Assembly (NCBI GenBank): GCA_000719025.1
Contig: JODP01000006.1
Location: forward strand, 496,001-560,000
DNA from: Kineosporia aurantiaca JCM 3230
Lineage (GTDB): Bacteria > Actinomycetota > Actinomycetes > Actinomycetales > Kineosporiaceae
Length of the DNA stretch: 64,000 nucleotides
Direction: 5' to 3'
Below are positions 7,620 through 15,250 of the stretch, piece by piece. Under the pieces are notes generated by a model that was given only the letters and a program-made list of their open reading frames with translations, did not search any database and was not told the origin of the DNA. The first letter of the stretch is position 1. Each line of letters begins with the position of its first letter. A program made the position numbers and the translations under genes.

Positions 7620-8137
7620 GATGCGTTCTCCTTTTGCCAGATCAGCAGGCAGCACCCGAAGGGCGGCCGCTCGTTCGGCCCGATCTCGGTCTGGCCCGGG
7701 CGGATGAATAGGAGTCTGCCGCGGAGGAACTCGACCTTCAGCGGCGAACCGGGCCGGTCGCGGTACGGCTCGACGCCTTCCTGCCACCAGCCCTGCTCCA
7801 CCCGGTTGGCCGGCAGGAGCATCACGATGAGCTCGGCCCGGCCGATGTTGAATTCGTGCCAGGCTTTGGCCACCCAGTTCACGAGGTTTCTGTACGGGGG
7901 GTTGCACCAGACGCGGCCGTTCCAGTCCTGCGCCAGGCCGTCATCGGCGCGGGTGTAGAACCTCGCGCACTTCGCGTTGCACGGTGCCGCCGCCACGTCG
8001 AGGTCGAACCCGCCGAACCGCTCAGCCAGGGGGTTGAAGGTGTCGGGGTGGGTGCCCCGGCCGTCGACCTCGTCCAGTGCGCCGCGCTTATCGGTCTGCT
8101 GCGGGTGGTTCTGGCCCTTGAACCCGACCATGCTCAC
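7616..8137 (-). CDS. phage-type DNA N6-adenine methyltransferase (Dam)
   Basis: The 173-residue protein matches the compact phage Dam family (DNA N-6-adenine-methyltransferase, PF05869 type), which transfers a methyl group from S-adenosylmethionine to adenine N6. The catalytic NPPY motif is clear (VWCNPPYRN, about residues 77-85). It is preceded by FDLDVAAAPCNAKCARFYT and followed by hydrophobic strands (AELIVMLLPANRVEQGWW), as in the family. The length is typical. In mobile elements such orphan methylases usually protect against host restriction; the target sequence cannot be read from the gene. Confidence 0.85.
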   Translation of the reverse strand: MSMVGFKGQNHPQQTDKRGALDEVDGRGTHPDTFNPLAERFGGFDLDVAAAPCNAKCARFYTRADDGLAQDWNGRVWCNPPYRNLVNWVAKAWHEFNIGRAELIVMLLPANRVEQGWWQEGVEPYRDRPGSPLKVEFLRGRLLFIRPGQTEIGPNERPPFGCCLLIWQKENAS

Positions 8138-8611
8138 AGCTGGCCCCTTCCCAGTTCGGCCTGCACGAGGCGGTCGAGCTGCTCGCCGCGGTCGCCCTGG
8201 ATGTCCCGCAGGACGTCATCGGTGGGCGTCCACAGGCCGAGCGCGCCCCGGGCCGGGACCGGCTCCATCAGCGACCAGGCGTCCTCCAGCTGCCAGTGCC
8301 ACAGGCCGGGCATCGCCCAGTCGGAGGCGCAGCAGCCGGGCTCCTGGTGGTGGCAGCCGGTCAGGTTGGCGCCACCGAGGATTACCCCGGACGTGTCGAC
8401 CCGGCCCCGATCGTGGCGGTCAGCCGCTGCGGCCCATGCCTCCTGGAGCGGAGTGCAGGCCGTCACGGTCCTGCGCTTTGCCCTGGTGGGCGAGCAGGTC
8501 ACCGCGGTAGTCCGTTGACCAGGAGCGGTTTTCGACGTCCTTCCCGCCGTACACAATCGCCCAGCCCCACGGCTTCTGGAGGTTAAGGGCCTTCGGCTTC
8601 TGCCCGGTCAT
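8134..8611 (-). pseudogene. ASCH-domain protein, interrupted by a frameshift
   Basis: Two frames are needed. From the ATG at 8611 the protein reads MTGQKPKALNLQKPWGWAIV, then VENRSWSTDYRGDLLAHQGK, the typical ASCH opening. It then runs into a stop at 8420. Another frame carries the rest of the domain (GVILGGANLTGC, then a WQLED...PVPARGALGLW ending) to the stop at 8134. The frames join near 8440-8460 if one base is removed. Both ends keep 4-base overlaps with their neighbours, so the locus was one gene of about 158 codons. ASCH domains bind RNA or modified nucleotides. It is either a recent mutation or a sequencing error. Confidence 0.75.
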
Positions 8612-8979
8612 GCTTCGACCTTCTGGGCGGAGAGCACCAGGATGGCCAGGCTCACCGCGTGCCCGTCCGGCATCCCGGTGGCTTCCTGGGCCAGCCACTC
8701 GGCGAGAACGGATGCCACGTGCGGGCTCATGGTCGCGAGGAAGGGCGCGATCGGGCCGGGCCCGGTCTCGTCCAGGCCGACCTGGTCGGTGCTGGCGACC
8801 ACGCACGTCCACGGCCCGGGGTCGTAAGCCTCGACCTCGACGGGACCCGCGCCGGAGCCCCCGGACACGCTCCACGGTGAGGGGCAGATGGCCTCAGCCG
8901 CAGCGGCCATCGCGCGCAGAATCTCGGCCGCCTTGGCCACACCGGCGACCGACTCATCCATGTTCCGAAAGGTGATCAC
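8608..8979 (-). CDS. hypothetical protein
   Basis: The GTG at 8979 overlaps the upstream stop (GTGA) and gives 123 residues; an internal ATG at 8961 is an alternative. The helical N-terminus (VAKAAEILRAMAAAAEAICP) leads to a Gly/Pro-rich middle with acidic turns and a helical C-terminus (VASVLAEWLAQEATG). The pattern resembles small proteins often found in actinophage early regions. I assign no function. Confidence 0.55.
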   Translation of the reverse strand: MITFRNMDESVAGVAKAAEILRAMAAAAEAICPSPWSVSGGSGAGPVEVEAYDPGPWTCVVASTDQVGLDETGPGPIAPFLATMSPHVASVLAEWLAQEATGMPDGHAVSLAILVLSAQKVEA

Positions 8980-9293
8980 CGCTGGGCCTCCTGATTCGCA
9001 ATGGCCATCAGCCAGTCGGCGTGGCACGGCTGGCCGACGGGGCAGTAACACATGAGCGTCTTGCCGCGGAGCTCTTGGCGGATCTGGTCGAGCCAGCCGC
9101 GCTCGGTGCAGTACGCCTCGAACAGGCTCACGGCTAGCTCAGGGGTGATGATGAGAGTCAGCTCGGTCGAGCCGCATTCGAGGAGGTCACCGACGCGGTA
9201 GGGGTTTCCCCAGTCCGAACCCCGCGTTACGTTCACCGCGTCCTGCGGTGCCCGCCATCCCTTGGTGCGCTTCCTCTGGATCCGCTCAGCCAC
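8976..9293 (-). CDS. DUF4326-family protein
   Basis: About 105 residues from the GTG at 9293, which overlaps the upstream stop by eight bases; GGAGG lies upstream. The protein has the full DUF4326 pattern: RIQRKRTKGWRAPQDAVNVT, GSDWGNPYRVGD near residue 30, and a C-terminal GKTLMCYCPVGQPCHADWL. The Cys/His cluster at the end is the family signature. The family is widespread in phages and bacteria and its function is unknown. Confidence 0.8.
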   Translation of the reverse strand: MAERIQRKRTKGWRAPQDAVNVTRGSDWGNPYRVGDLLECGSTELTLIITPELAVSLFEAYCTERGWLDQIRQELRGKTLMCYCPVGQPCHADWLMAIANQEAQR

Positions 9294-10566
9294 GGGGCTC
9301 GACCTCCTGCGGCCGGTTCTGCGAGATGCGGTACGCAGCGCCCAGCAGCTGCTCGCGAGCCGGGTCAACCTGCGGAATCGGGATGACGACCGTGACCGAG
9401 TCCGGCATGCCCGCCTCGACGTCCCGGTCCCACAACGGCGCGACAGCCCGGGCGACAGGTTCGGCCAGCAGCGACAACTCGTTGAGCCACTTCTCGATGA
9501 TCGAGTCCTGCGACTCTTCGCCGTCGTACTCCTCGGGCATCCGGTCGGCGATTCCGTTCTGCCAGTCCTCCAGTTCGGTTGCGGCAGCGTTCGCCTCGCG
9601 GGCGCGCTGCTCCCACTTTTCGGCGTCAGCGCGCCGCTGGTCCCGATCGGCGGCCATCGTGGTGAGCGCGTTGGTCAGCCGGATCACGTCAGCCTCAGCC
9701 GCGGCCAGCCGCTGCTTCAGGAGCCGGTTCTCCTCCAGGCGCACGCTGTACTTCCGGGCCCACTCACCGTTCGACCGGGCCAGCGCCTCGTTCGCCGCGG
9801 TGTCACCGGACAGGAGCCCGGTGGAGTCCATGGCCAGCAACTGGTCGATCTCGTCCCGCGCGGACAGCAGGAGCCGCTGCCTGGCCCGCCCGGGGTTCTC
9901 CACGGCCAGGGCCTGGGCAGGCAGGTCGGTGTCCTCGAATCCGGCCGGCCCCACCGGCGGCCGGGAACCGGAGAGCAGGGCGTCCCTTCGGGACCGCGGC
10001 ACGAACCAGCCAGGGTCTGTCGCCGCACGCGCCCGGGCGTCGGCCTCAGCCATCCGAGCCGACAGGTCCGGGTCCGTGTCGACCAGCGAACCCGGCTCGG
10101 CGCGCTCAAGCGCAGGCAGGAACGCCCAGTGGTCGACGCACCAGCCCTCCGGGTCCTGGTCCTCATCGTCGTTGAGGACCAGTTCGGCGAACTGCACGAC
10201 CGGCAGACCGAGATGCACCGAGGTGACGCGGCCGATCTTCCCGGCAGCTGCTGAGACCTTGGCCGCACCGAGCACCAGGATTCGTGCACCGATAAGCGGC
10301 TGCACCCTGGGCAGCTGGAATCCGCCCACGATCGCCCAGGCCGTAGCGGCAATGCCCAGCCCTTCCGAACTGATGCGGGAAGTCGAGAGGACATCATCAC
10401 CGGGGAGCAAGTCGAAGTCGGCCGTGACGATCTCGCCGACCGGCAGTGCAGCGTTCGCTCGGCCCAGGACCAAGACGCGCTGGCCCTGCCTCACCGACGG
10501 CTTGAACCGTTCTGGGTGCTCGGTGACCTCGGCGGCGAGTTCCGCGGGGATCTCGATGAGCGTCAC
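9286..10566 (-). CDS. large hypothetical protein with coiled coil
   Basis: A 426-residue protein, the largest unknown in the minus-strand block. Residues 1-150 are rich in Val/Leu/Gly strands (RVLVLGRANAALPVGEIVTA). The middle is charged; about 255-330 is a long heptad-like helix (RLEENRLLKQRLAAAEADVI, then DQRRADAEKWEQRAREANAA). The tail is acidic then hydrophobic (SVTVVIPIPQVD). The coiled coil suggests an oligomer. I recognise no family. Confidence 0.6.
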   Translation of the reverse strand: MTLIEIPAELAAEVTEHPERFKPSVRQGQRVLVLGRANAALPVGEIVTADFDLLPGDDVLSTSRISSEGLGIAATAWAIVGGFQLPRVQPLIGARILVLGAAKVSAAAGKIGRVTSVHLGLPVVQFAELVLNDDEDQDPEGWCVDHWAFLPALERAEPGSLVDTDPDLSARMAEADARARAATDPGWFVPRSRRDALLSGSRPPVGPAGFEDTDLPAQALAVENPGRARQRLLLSARDEIDQLLAMDSTGLLSGDTAANEALARSNGEWARKYSVRLEENRLLKQRLAAAEADVIRLTNALTTMAADRDQRRADAEKWEQRAREANAAATELEDWQNGIADRMPEEYDGEESQDSIIEKWLNELSLLAEPVARAVAPLWDRDVEAGMPDSVTVVIPIPQVDPAREQLLGAAYRISQNRPQEVEPRG

Positions 10567-11225
10567 CGGTCCTCGACCTCCCGCCGCGTCGGCAGGCCAC
10601 CGTAGGGGGATGGCACGAGGCCCTCTTCCGGCTCGTCGTCCCGCGGGTCATCCGGCTCATGGTCGAAGCACACCTCGCCCGCGTGGTCGACCGGCTCGGC
10701 GCAGCCGTCCTCGGCGCACTCGATCACCTTGCGCATGGTCGAGGTCATTTCCCGCCACAGGCGCTCCACGAAGCCGTCGGGGTAGCGGGTGTAGAAGCCG
10801 CGGTGCAGGCCAGCGTTCAGGTCGTCCTTGGTGAACCCGAGCTGGTATTTGCCATCCTCGTAGATGAACACGGCCGGGGTGCCGTCCTCGTCGCAGGGCC
10901 CGACCCGCAGGTCCAGGCTCGCCCCGGGCAGGGCGGGGCCGTGCTCGTCGATCGTCTGCACCTTGCCCGGTCGGGGCGTCTCGGCAACGGCCCACTTGGT
11001 GACCGACCAGGCAATCTCGCGGAACTCGGCCGGACCGTAGGCAACCTGCGTCATGACCTCCCGGGTGCTGGGGAAGGTGAACGCGACGACACCGATCATT
11101 CCCTCGATGTCAGGAATGGCAGGCGCAGTGACAATGTGGATCTGATCGCCGACGTTCGGCATGGGGGTGTTCGGATCCTCGCTGGAGCCGACGACGGCCC
11201 CTGGCGGGATGGCGATTTCGGGCAT
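10563..11225 (-). CDS. hypothetical protein with C-terminal Cys/His cluster
   Basis: A 220-residue protein with an ATG behind GAGGGGACAGCT. It is mostly beta-type. Near residues 165-190, CAEDGCAEPVDHAGEVCFDH forms a CxxxxC-x5-H-x4-C-x2-H cluster like a small treble-clef finger. The C-terminus is acidic. Its stop overlaps the next ATG (ATGA). It opens the coupled run that continues through the Dam gene. I recognise no family. Confidence 0.6.
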   Translation of the reverse strand: MPEIAIPPGAVVGSSEDPNTPMPNVGDQIHIVTAPAIPDIEGMIGVVAFTFPSTREVMTQVAYGPAEFREIAWSVTKWAVAETPRPGKVQTIDEHGPALPGASLDLRVGPCDEDGTPAVFIYEDGKYQLGFTKDDLNAGLHRGFYTRYPDGFVERLWREMTSTMRKVIECAEDGCAEPVDHAGEVCFDHEPDDPRDDEPEEGLVPSPYGGLPTRREVEDR

Positions 11226-11260
11226 AGCTGTCCCCTCGAATGTGGGTGCGGTGGTTTTTG

Positions 11261-11863
11261 TTACGCGGTGATGGCGGTGCGGGCCCGGCGGGCCTCGGTG
11301 CGCTCACGGATCACGTGGCGGCGGATGACGGCCAGCACGGTGAGGCCGGTCAGGATCACGGCCGGGACGGTGACGGCGGGCGACAGAGGGCCGACCAGGG
11401 CGGGCAGCAGCCCGAACACGGCGCCGAGCAGGATCACGTTCAGCAGGCTGGCCGAACCAGCGTCACGGGTGGCCTGCGCAGAGACCGGTGTGCGGTCAGT
11501 CGGCCGAGCGGGCAGCAGTTCACGGCGGATCAGCACCTCGACGACCTCGTCCACGTACTGCCGGGTGCAGCCCACCTCCAGCCCAATCCGGTGCATGGAC
11601 GGCCACTCGGTGCCCGGGTACCGGACCATGTGCTGCTGGATGATCGTGTAGATCTCGCGTTGGATCTTCGTCAGGCCGAGCGCGTTCACGACGTTCGCGG
11701 CCTGGGCGAGCTTCTGCTGCTCGGCCAGCTCCTGCTCGGGGGTGAGGTCCAGCGGCGGGCCGGACTTCACGCGGACGGTCAGCTCCAGGACCCGGCCTGC
11801 GGTGTCGTGACCGCAGGTCCTGCCGTCGTCCTCGACGTGCCAGACAGCGTCGAAGGATCCCAT
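11261..11863 (-). CDS. winged-HTH-like protein with C-terminal membrane anchor
   Basis: In this 200-residue protein, residues 40-115 look like a winged helix (LTKIQREIYTIIQQHMVRYP, MHRIGLEVGCTRQYVDEVVE, then VLIRRELL). Residues 135-180 contain two hydrophobic stretches (LLNVILLGAVFGLLPALVG and VTVPAVILTGLTVLAVI), ending in a strongly basic tail (RRHVIRERTEARRARTA). It reads as a DNA-binding domain tethered to the membrane, which is unusual for an element gene. The function is unknown. Its ATG shares one base with the preceding stop. Confidence 0.6.
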   Translation of the reverse strand: MGSFDAVWHVEDDGRTCGHDTAGRVLELTVRVKSGPPLDLTPEQELAEQQKLAQAANVVNALGLTKIQREIYTIIQQHMVRYPGTEWPSMHRIGLEVGCTRQYVDEVVEVLIRRELLPARPTDRTPVSAQATRDAGSASLLNVILLGAVFGLLPALVGPLSPAVTVPAVILTGLTVLAVIRRHVIRERTEARRARTAITA

Positions 11864-12276
11864 CAGAGAGCCCCTTCCGGGATCCTGGCGACGAGGGTGG
11901 CTCGGAGCCTGGTCAGGGCGGCGCGGGCGCTCTGCTCGCTGCCGTCCTGGTCGACGCGGCAGGCGTCCTCGATCACACCCAGCTCGATGCGGGTGAGGGG
12001 CCGGTTCGCGAGCTGGGCCATGGCGGCGGTTATGTCGTCCTGAGCAGCGGTTCGCTGCCCGGGGATGGCCGGGGTTCCGGTCCAGGTGACGACGGTCTGT
12101 GTGAACGGGTCGCGGGCGATCAGGTGGCCCGAGTCCTTGATGCCGACCCAGTAGCCGCGGGCGAACTCGCGGATGGTGAGGGCGGCTTCGGCGGTGCTCT
12201 TCGCTCCGTCGAGGCGGGCCCCGTTGTCGGCCTCCCAGGTGTAGACCACGAGGGCGGGGGCGAGGGTGTCAGCCAC
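11863..12276 (-). CDS. hypothetical protein
   Basis: A 137-residue protein. The first half is strand-rich and aromatic (VVYTWEADNGARL, GYWVGIKDSG); the second is helical (AAQDDITAAMAQLANRPLTR). It overlaps its upstream neighbour by eight bases and touches the next gene by one. I recognise no family. Confidence 0.55.
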   Translation of the reverse strand: MADTLAPALVVYTWEADNGARLDGAKSTAEAALTIREFARGYWVGIKDSGHLIARDPFTQTVVTWTGTPAIPGQRTAAQDDITAAMAQLANRPLTRIELGVIEDACRVDQDGSEQSARAALTRLRATLVARIPEGAL

Positions 12277-12409
12277 GGGGAGTCTCCTGGCTGGCGGGGG
12301 ATCCGGTCGCGGGCCGCGGGGCCGGGATGATCCGGTTCTCCCAGGCGTCGATCGCGATGTCCCGGGGGTCGGGCTCTTCGTCGGCGAATTGGCCGAGGTT
12401 GTTGCTCAC
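12269..12409 (-). CDS. very short hypothetical protein
   Basis: A 46-codon gene starting at a GTG that overlaps the upstream stop (GTGA). The product is acidic then Pro-rich (FADEEPDPRDIAIDAWENRI). Coupling on both sides supports it as a real gene despite its size. The function is unknown. Confidence 0.45.
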   Translation of the reverse strand: MSNNLGQFADEEPDPRDIAIDAWENRIIPAPRPATGSPASQETPRG

Positions 12410-12609
12410 AGGGAGTCCTCCCGGTTGAGGTCGAGAAGTTCGTAACACGCCTTGTCGTGGGCTGTTTCGTGGGTGTCGCACACGGTCTTGTTGCAGCAGT
12501 GCATGCAGCGCACGGGCCCGGCGCAGGTGGTGCTGGTCGGCCACTGGCAGGCGATGGTTTCGATGGCGGGTGGTGCGGCCTGGGCCGGCACGAGTTGTTT
12601 GCCGAGCAC
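12406..12609 (-). CDS. small Cys-rich protein, first gene of operon
   Basis: A 67-residue protein starting at GTG behind GGAAGGCGGC. CAGPVRCMHCCNKTVCDTHE with a following HDKAC is a dense Cys/His cluster, probably a zinc finger. It is the first gene after the operator region at 12631-12696 and so leads the minus-strand run of small coupled genes. Confidence 0.6.
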   Translation of the reverse strand: MLGKQLVPAQAAPPAIETIACQWPTSTTCAGPVRCMHCCNKTVCDTHETAHDKACYELLDLNREDSL

Positions 12610-12630
12610 TGCCGCCGCCTTCCGCCGTCA

Positions 12631-12696
12631 ACCATTGCCTGCATTTGTAAGGTAGTACCTACGCGACGGCGGCACAAGACGAATGCAGGCAGCGGT
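12631..12696. promoter_or_regulatory. operator/promoter region A (shared dyad motif)
   Basis: Two 15-base arms (12631-12645 and 12682-12696) form an inverted repeat with 13 of 15 positions matching; the outer part is ACCGCTGCCTGCA. Between them lies the smaller palindrome AGGTAGTACCT. The half-site recurs at 17585 and, diverged, at 22489. The region drives the minus-strand operon starting at 12609. Confidence 0.6.
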
Positions 12697-12745
12697 TTAC
12701 GGATAGGCGGTTCGGGCGAGGCCACTCAGGCCGAGCGGACGATGC

Positions 12746-12961
12746 TCACCACGAGCCCACCGCCTGGACGACGTCGGCCAGCTCGACCGCGGTGACCCAG
12801 ACACCGAGCAGCACCCACACCTCGGCCCAGTGCAGGGCCTCATGGGCGAGCGGCCAGGAGCCCCACAGCAGGGCCGAAACCATCCCACCGACCGTCAGGG
12901 CCAGGACCACGTCATCGACCAGCCTGGACGGCTGCAGCGGGCGCCGGAACTCATGCTTCAC
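12746..12961 (-). CDS. small membrane protein
   Basis: A 71-residue protein. A basic N-terminus (KHEFRRPLQPSR) precedes two hydrophobic segments (VVLALTVGGMVSALLWGS and AEVWVLLGVWVTAVELADVV). It ends the operon that contains the AAA+ ATPase and is coupled to the zinc-type small gene upstream of it (ATGA). It may be a membrane partner of the ATPase; that is inference from position. Confidence 0.6.
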   Translation of the reverse strand: MKHEFRRPLQPSRLVDDVVLALTVGGMVSALLWGSWPLAHEALHWAEVWVLLGVWVTAVELADVVQAVGSW

Positions 12962-13170
12962 CGGGGCTCACCGCCCGCCGACTCCCGCAACCGGGCCAGC
13001 TCCAGCTCCCGGACCTGCTGAGCCCGCTCCCGGAAGTACGGGTACGCGACCTTCAGCCAGCCCGGCCGAGTGCGGCAATCGGTGCACTCGACCACCGGGT
13101 CACCCGCATGCAGGCGGCAGCCCGTGCGCTCGTCGCCCTGCACTCCAGGGCTCGCCACTGGCCCGCTCAT
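12958..13170 (-). CDS. small Cys/His protein
   Basis: A 70-residue protein with CRLHAGDPVVECTDC (residues 18-32), a possible metal site, then a charged helix (YFRERAQQVRELELARLRES). It is coupled by 4-base overlaps to the AAA+ gene upstream and the membrane-protein gene downstream, so the three are made together. Confidence 0.6.
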   Translation of the reverse strand: MSGPVASPGVQGDERTGCRLHAGDPVVECTDCRTRPGWLKVAYPYFRERAQQVRELELARLRESAGGEPR

Positions 13171-14348
13171 ACCCCGGCCGCCTCGAGCACCGCGACCGCC
13201 GGAAGATCATCGGCCGTCAGCTCGCGCAGCTGCGCCACGGTCGGGTCCTCGACCTCGGCCAGCCGGACCGCCTGCTCGGTCACCGCAGCATCCAGCAGGT
13301 TCCGCATCGCCCGGCCGTTCCCGAACTGCGGGCCCCGGGCCGTCGCCGCCAGCATCAGCATGAGCGCCAGCTCGGCGTCCGGGTTCACCTCGTAGTCGGC
13401 GCCGTCCGCCAGCGCCCGGAACACCGCGACCAGCTCCTGGTCGGAGTAGTCCGCGAACTCCACCGTCGTCCTGAACCGCGACGCGAGACCCGGGTTCGAC
13501 CGGACGAACTCGCCCATCTGCTCCGGGTAGCCGGCCGCGATCACGACCAGGTCCTCGCGGTGGTCCTCCATCAGCTTGACCAGGGTGTCGATCGCCTCGC
13601 CACCAAAGTCCCGCTCGCCGGTCGGGGTGAGCGTGTAGGCCTCATCGATGAACAGCACGCCGCCCAGCGCGGACTCGACGACGTCAGTGGTCTTGATCGC
13701 CGTGTGCCCGATGTACGCGCCGACCAGGCCGGCACGGTCGGTCTCGACCAGGTGCCCGCGGGAAAGCATCCCCATCGCATTGAAGATCGCGGCGACCAGC
13801 CGGGCCACCGTGGTCTTGCCGGTGCCGGGGTTGCCGGTGAACACCATGTGCCGAGTCGTGGCCGCGACTCGCAGCCCCGCAGCACGCCGGCGGTCGTTCC
13901 CGCGCAGGAGCTTCACCAGCCGGTGCACCTCGGCCTTCACGCCACCGAGGCCGACCATGGCGTCGAGCTCGGCCAGCAGCGGCTCCAGCTGCTCGCGCCC
14001 GTCCGGCTGCGCTGGTGCGGCCGTCGACTGCTCGGCGACGTCGAACAGCGTCGGCGCCCCGGGCGACTTGGACGGGGTCTTCTTCCCGGCGCACGTCCGG
14101 CTGTGCGGCGTCCTTCGCCGCTCGCCCGACACCGGCCCCTCCCCGGCCGGCAGGAACCGAACCCTCTGCGACCGCGGCGAGAATCCCTCGACAGCGGCAG
14201 TCGCCGTCTCATCGTCGTCGGCGCACTCGCCCGCGTTCAGGGGGATCCACTGGCGGCGTTGCTGGACGCGGACGTCGTCCATGCTCCACAGCAGCACCAG
14301 GTCGATCGGCTCCCGGCACGTCGAGCACTTCGTCCTGCTGGCGCTCAT
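13167..14348 (-). CDS. CbxX/SpoVK-type AAA+ ATPase with N-terminal zinc ribbon
   Basis: A 393-residue protein. Residues 1-90 carry a Cys/His module (CSTC at 8-11, Cys42, HSRTC at 82-86) of a kind seen in actinophage proteins. A low-complexity linker follows. From about 120 comes a CbxX/CfqX/SpoVK AAA+ module, with Walker A GNPGTGKT at 172-179, Walker B VLFIDE at 231-236, and arginine-finger regions in the following helices (NPGLASRFRTTVEFADYSDQ). Relatives remodel protein complexes (Rubisco activase CbxX, type VII secretion EccA). Its target here is unknown; the neighbours are a zinc-type peptide and a two-helix membrane protein. Confidence 0.85.
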   Translation of the reverse strand: MSASRTKCSTCREPIDLVLLWSMDDVRVQQRRQWIPLNAGECADDDETATAAVEGFSPRSQRVRFLPAGEGPVSGERRRTPHSRTCAGKKTPSKSPGAPTLFDVAEQSTAAPAQPDGREQLEPLLAELDAMVGLGGVKAEVHRLVKLLRGNDRRRAAGLRVAATTRHMVFTGNPGTGKTTVARLVAAIFNAMGMLSRGHLVETDRAGLVGAYIGHTAIKTTDVVESALGGVLFIDEAYTLTPTGERDFGGEAIDTLVKLMEDHREDLVVIAAGYPEQMGEFVRSNPGLASRFRTTVEFADYSDQELVAVFRALADGADYEVNPDAELALMLMLAATARGPQFGNGRAMRNLLDAAVTEQAVRLAEVEDPTVAQLRELTADDLPAVAVLEAAGV

Positions 14349-15250
14349 GCCGACTCACCGACCGCCCGCAGATGCGGCCGGCAGGCCGGGCACGGGATGG
14401 GCCGCTCTTCGTGGTCGTAGCCCAGGTACCCGTCGATGCAGCCCGGCCGCCCGCAGCCTTCGGGCGGACGAATGTCCGCGTCGGGATCGAGGCGGGCGTC
14501 AGCGGCACGCAGGGCCTCGCGCTCCCGGGCCTTGCGTAGCCAGCCCAGCCAGGCACCGCGTTCGTCCCGCGCCGGTCGGTCACCGTTGCGCGCAAGGTAC
14601 GCCCGCGCCTCAGCTTCGAGGTCCACTCCCGGCCCCGCGATCTCCCGCCACGACTCAATGACCTCGGCCGGCGGCGGCTGGCTGACGCTCGCGTCACTAG
14701 CCGCCAGCCTAGAAACGAAGGTGAGCAGAGAGGGGGTTGTCTTTGCCCTTTGCCCTTTACTCTCTGCCTTTGCATAGCTCTCCGCACCGGCACCTGCATT
14801 GCCGGGAGGTATGCCCTTCGCATTGCGATCCGCATTGCCATCCGTATCCGGATCGGGCTTCGGCTTCTTCTTCGCCCACCGTGCCGCGGCCGCAGCCTCC
14901 GCGTCCGAGCGGGCCTTCTCCCGCTCCGCGCGCAGGGTCTGGTGCTGTCCGAAGTCGTGGATGAACACCTCGCCCTTGCGGGGCTGGGGGCACCGTTCGC
15001 AGTCGTGCCCGGGCTCGTGCCAGATGCCCTCCTCGACCAGGCGCCGGGTCCACTTCGCAGGGACGTTGGCGCGGCGCTCCACGACCCGCGGGGGGATGTG
15101 CCCGTCAGTCAGATTCGCTCCGGCGTAGCAGAGCCCGGTGACCATGAGCCAACCCGCCCGGGGGTCGTCAATCGCCGCCAGCTTCGGGTTGTCGGGCAGG
15201 TCCACGGCGACGCGGACGTAGTCGCGCCTATCGCGTGGCTTGGGCGGCAT
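14345..15250 (-). CDS. phage-replication-like DNA-binding protein
   Basis: A 301-residue protein from the ATG at 15250 (GAGG upstream). The N-terminal 75 residues (VAVDLPDNPKLAAIDDPRAG, then HIPPRVVERRANVPAKWTRR) match the N-terminal helix-turn-helix found in phage replication-initiator or helicase-loader proteins. A charged, low-complexity middle follows, then a helical region (ESWREIAGPGVDLEAEARAY). The tail CGRPGCIDGYLGYD with CPACRP is a zinc ribbon. It probably takes part in replication of the element. The exact role is inferred. Confidence 0.6.
   Translation of the reverse strand: MPPKPRDRRDYVRVAVDLPDNPKLAAIDDPRAGWLMVTGLCYAGANLTDGHIPPRVVERRANVPAKWTRRLVEEGIWHEPGHDCERCPQPRKGEVFIHDFGQHQTLRAEREKARSDAEAAAAARWAKKKPKPDPDTDGNADRNAKGIPPGNAGAGAESYAKAESKGQRAKTTPSLLTFVSRLAASDASVSQPPPAEVIESWREIAGPGVDLEAEARAYLARNGDRPARDERGAWLGWLRKAREREALRAADARLDPDADIRPPEGCGRPGCIDGYLGYDHEERPIPCPACRPHLRAVGESA

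Noticed and set aside
8134..8611. Programmed frameshift in the ASCH gene
   Set aside because: No slippery heptamer, downstream structure or rare-codon stop at the junction; a simple indel explains it.
9248..10834. 528-codon open frame on the plus strand
   Set aside because: It is a shadow of the 426-residue minus-strand protein; its sequence is Ser/Arg-rich low complexity and it lacks coupling or a start site.
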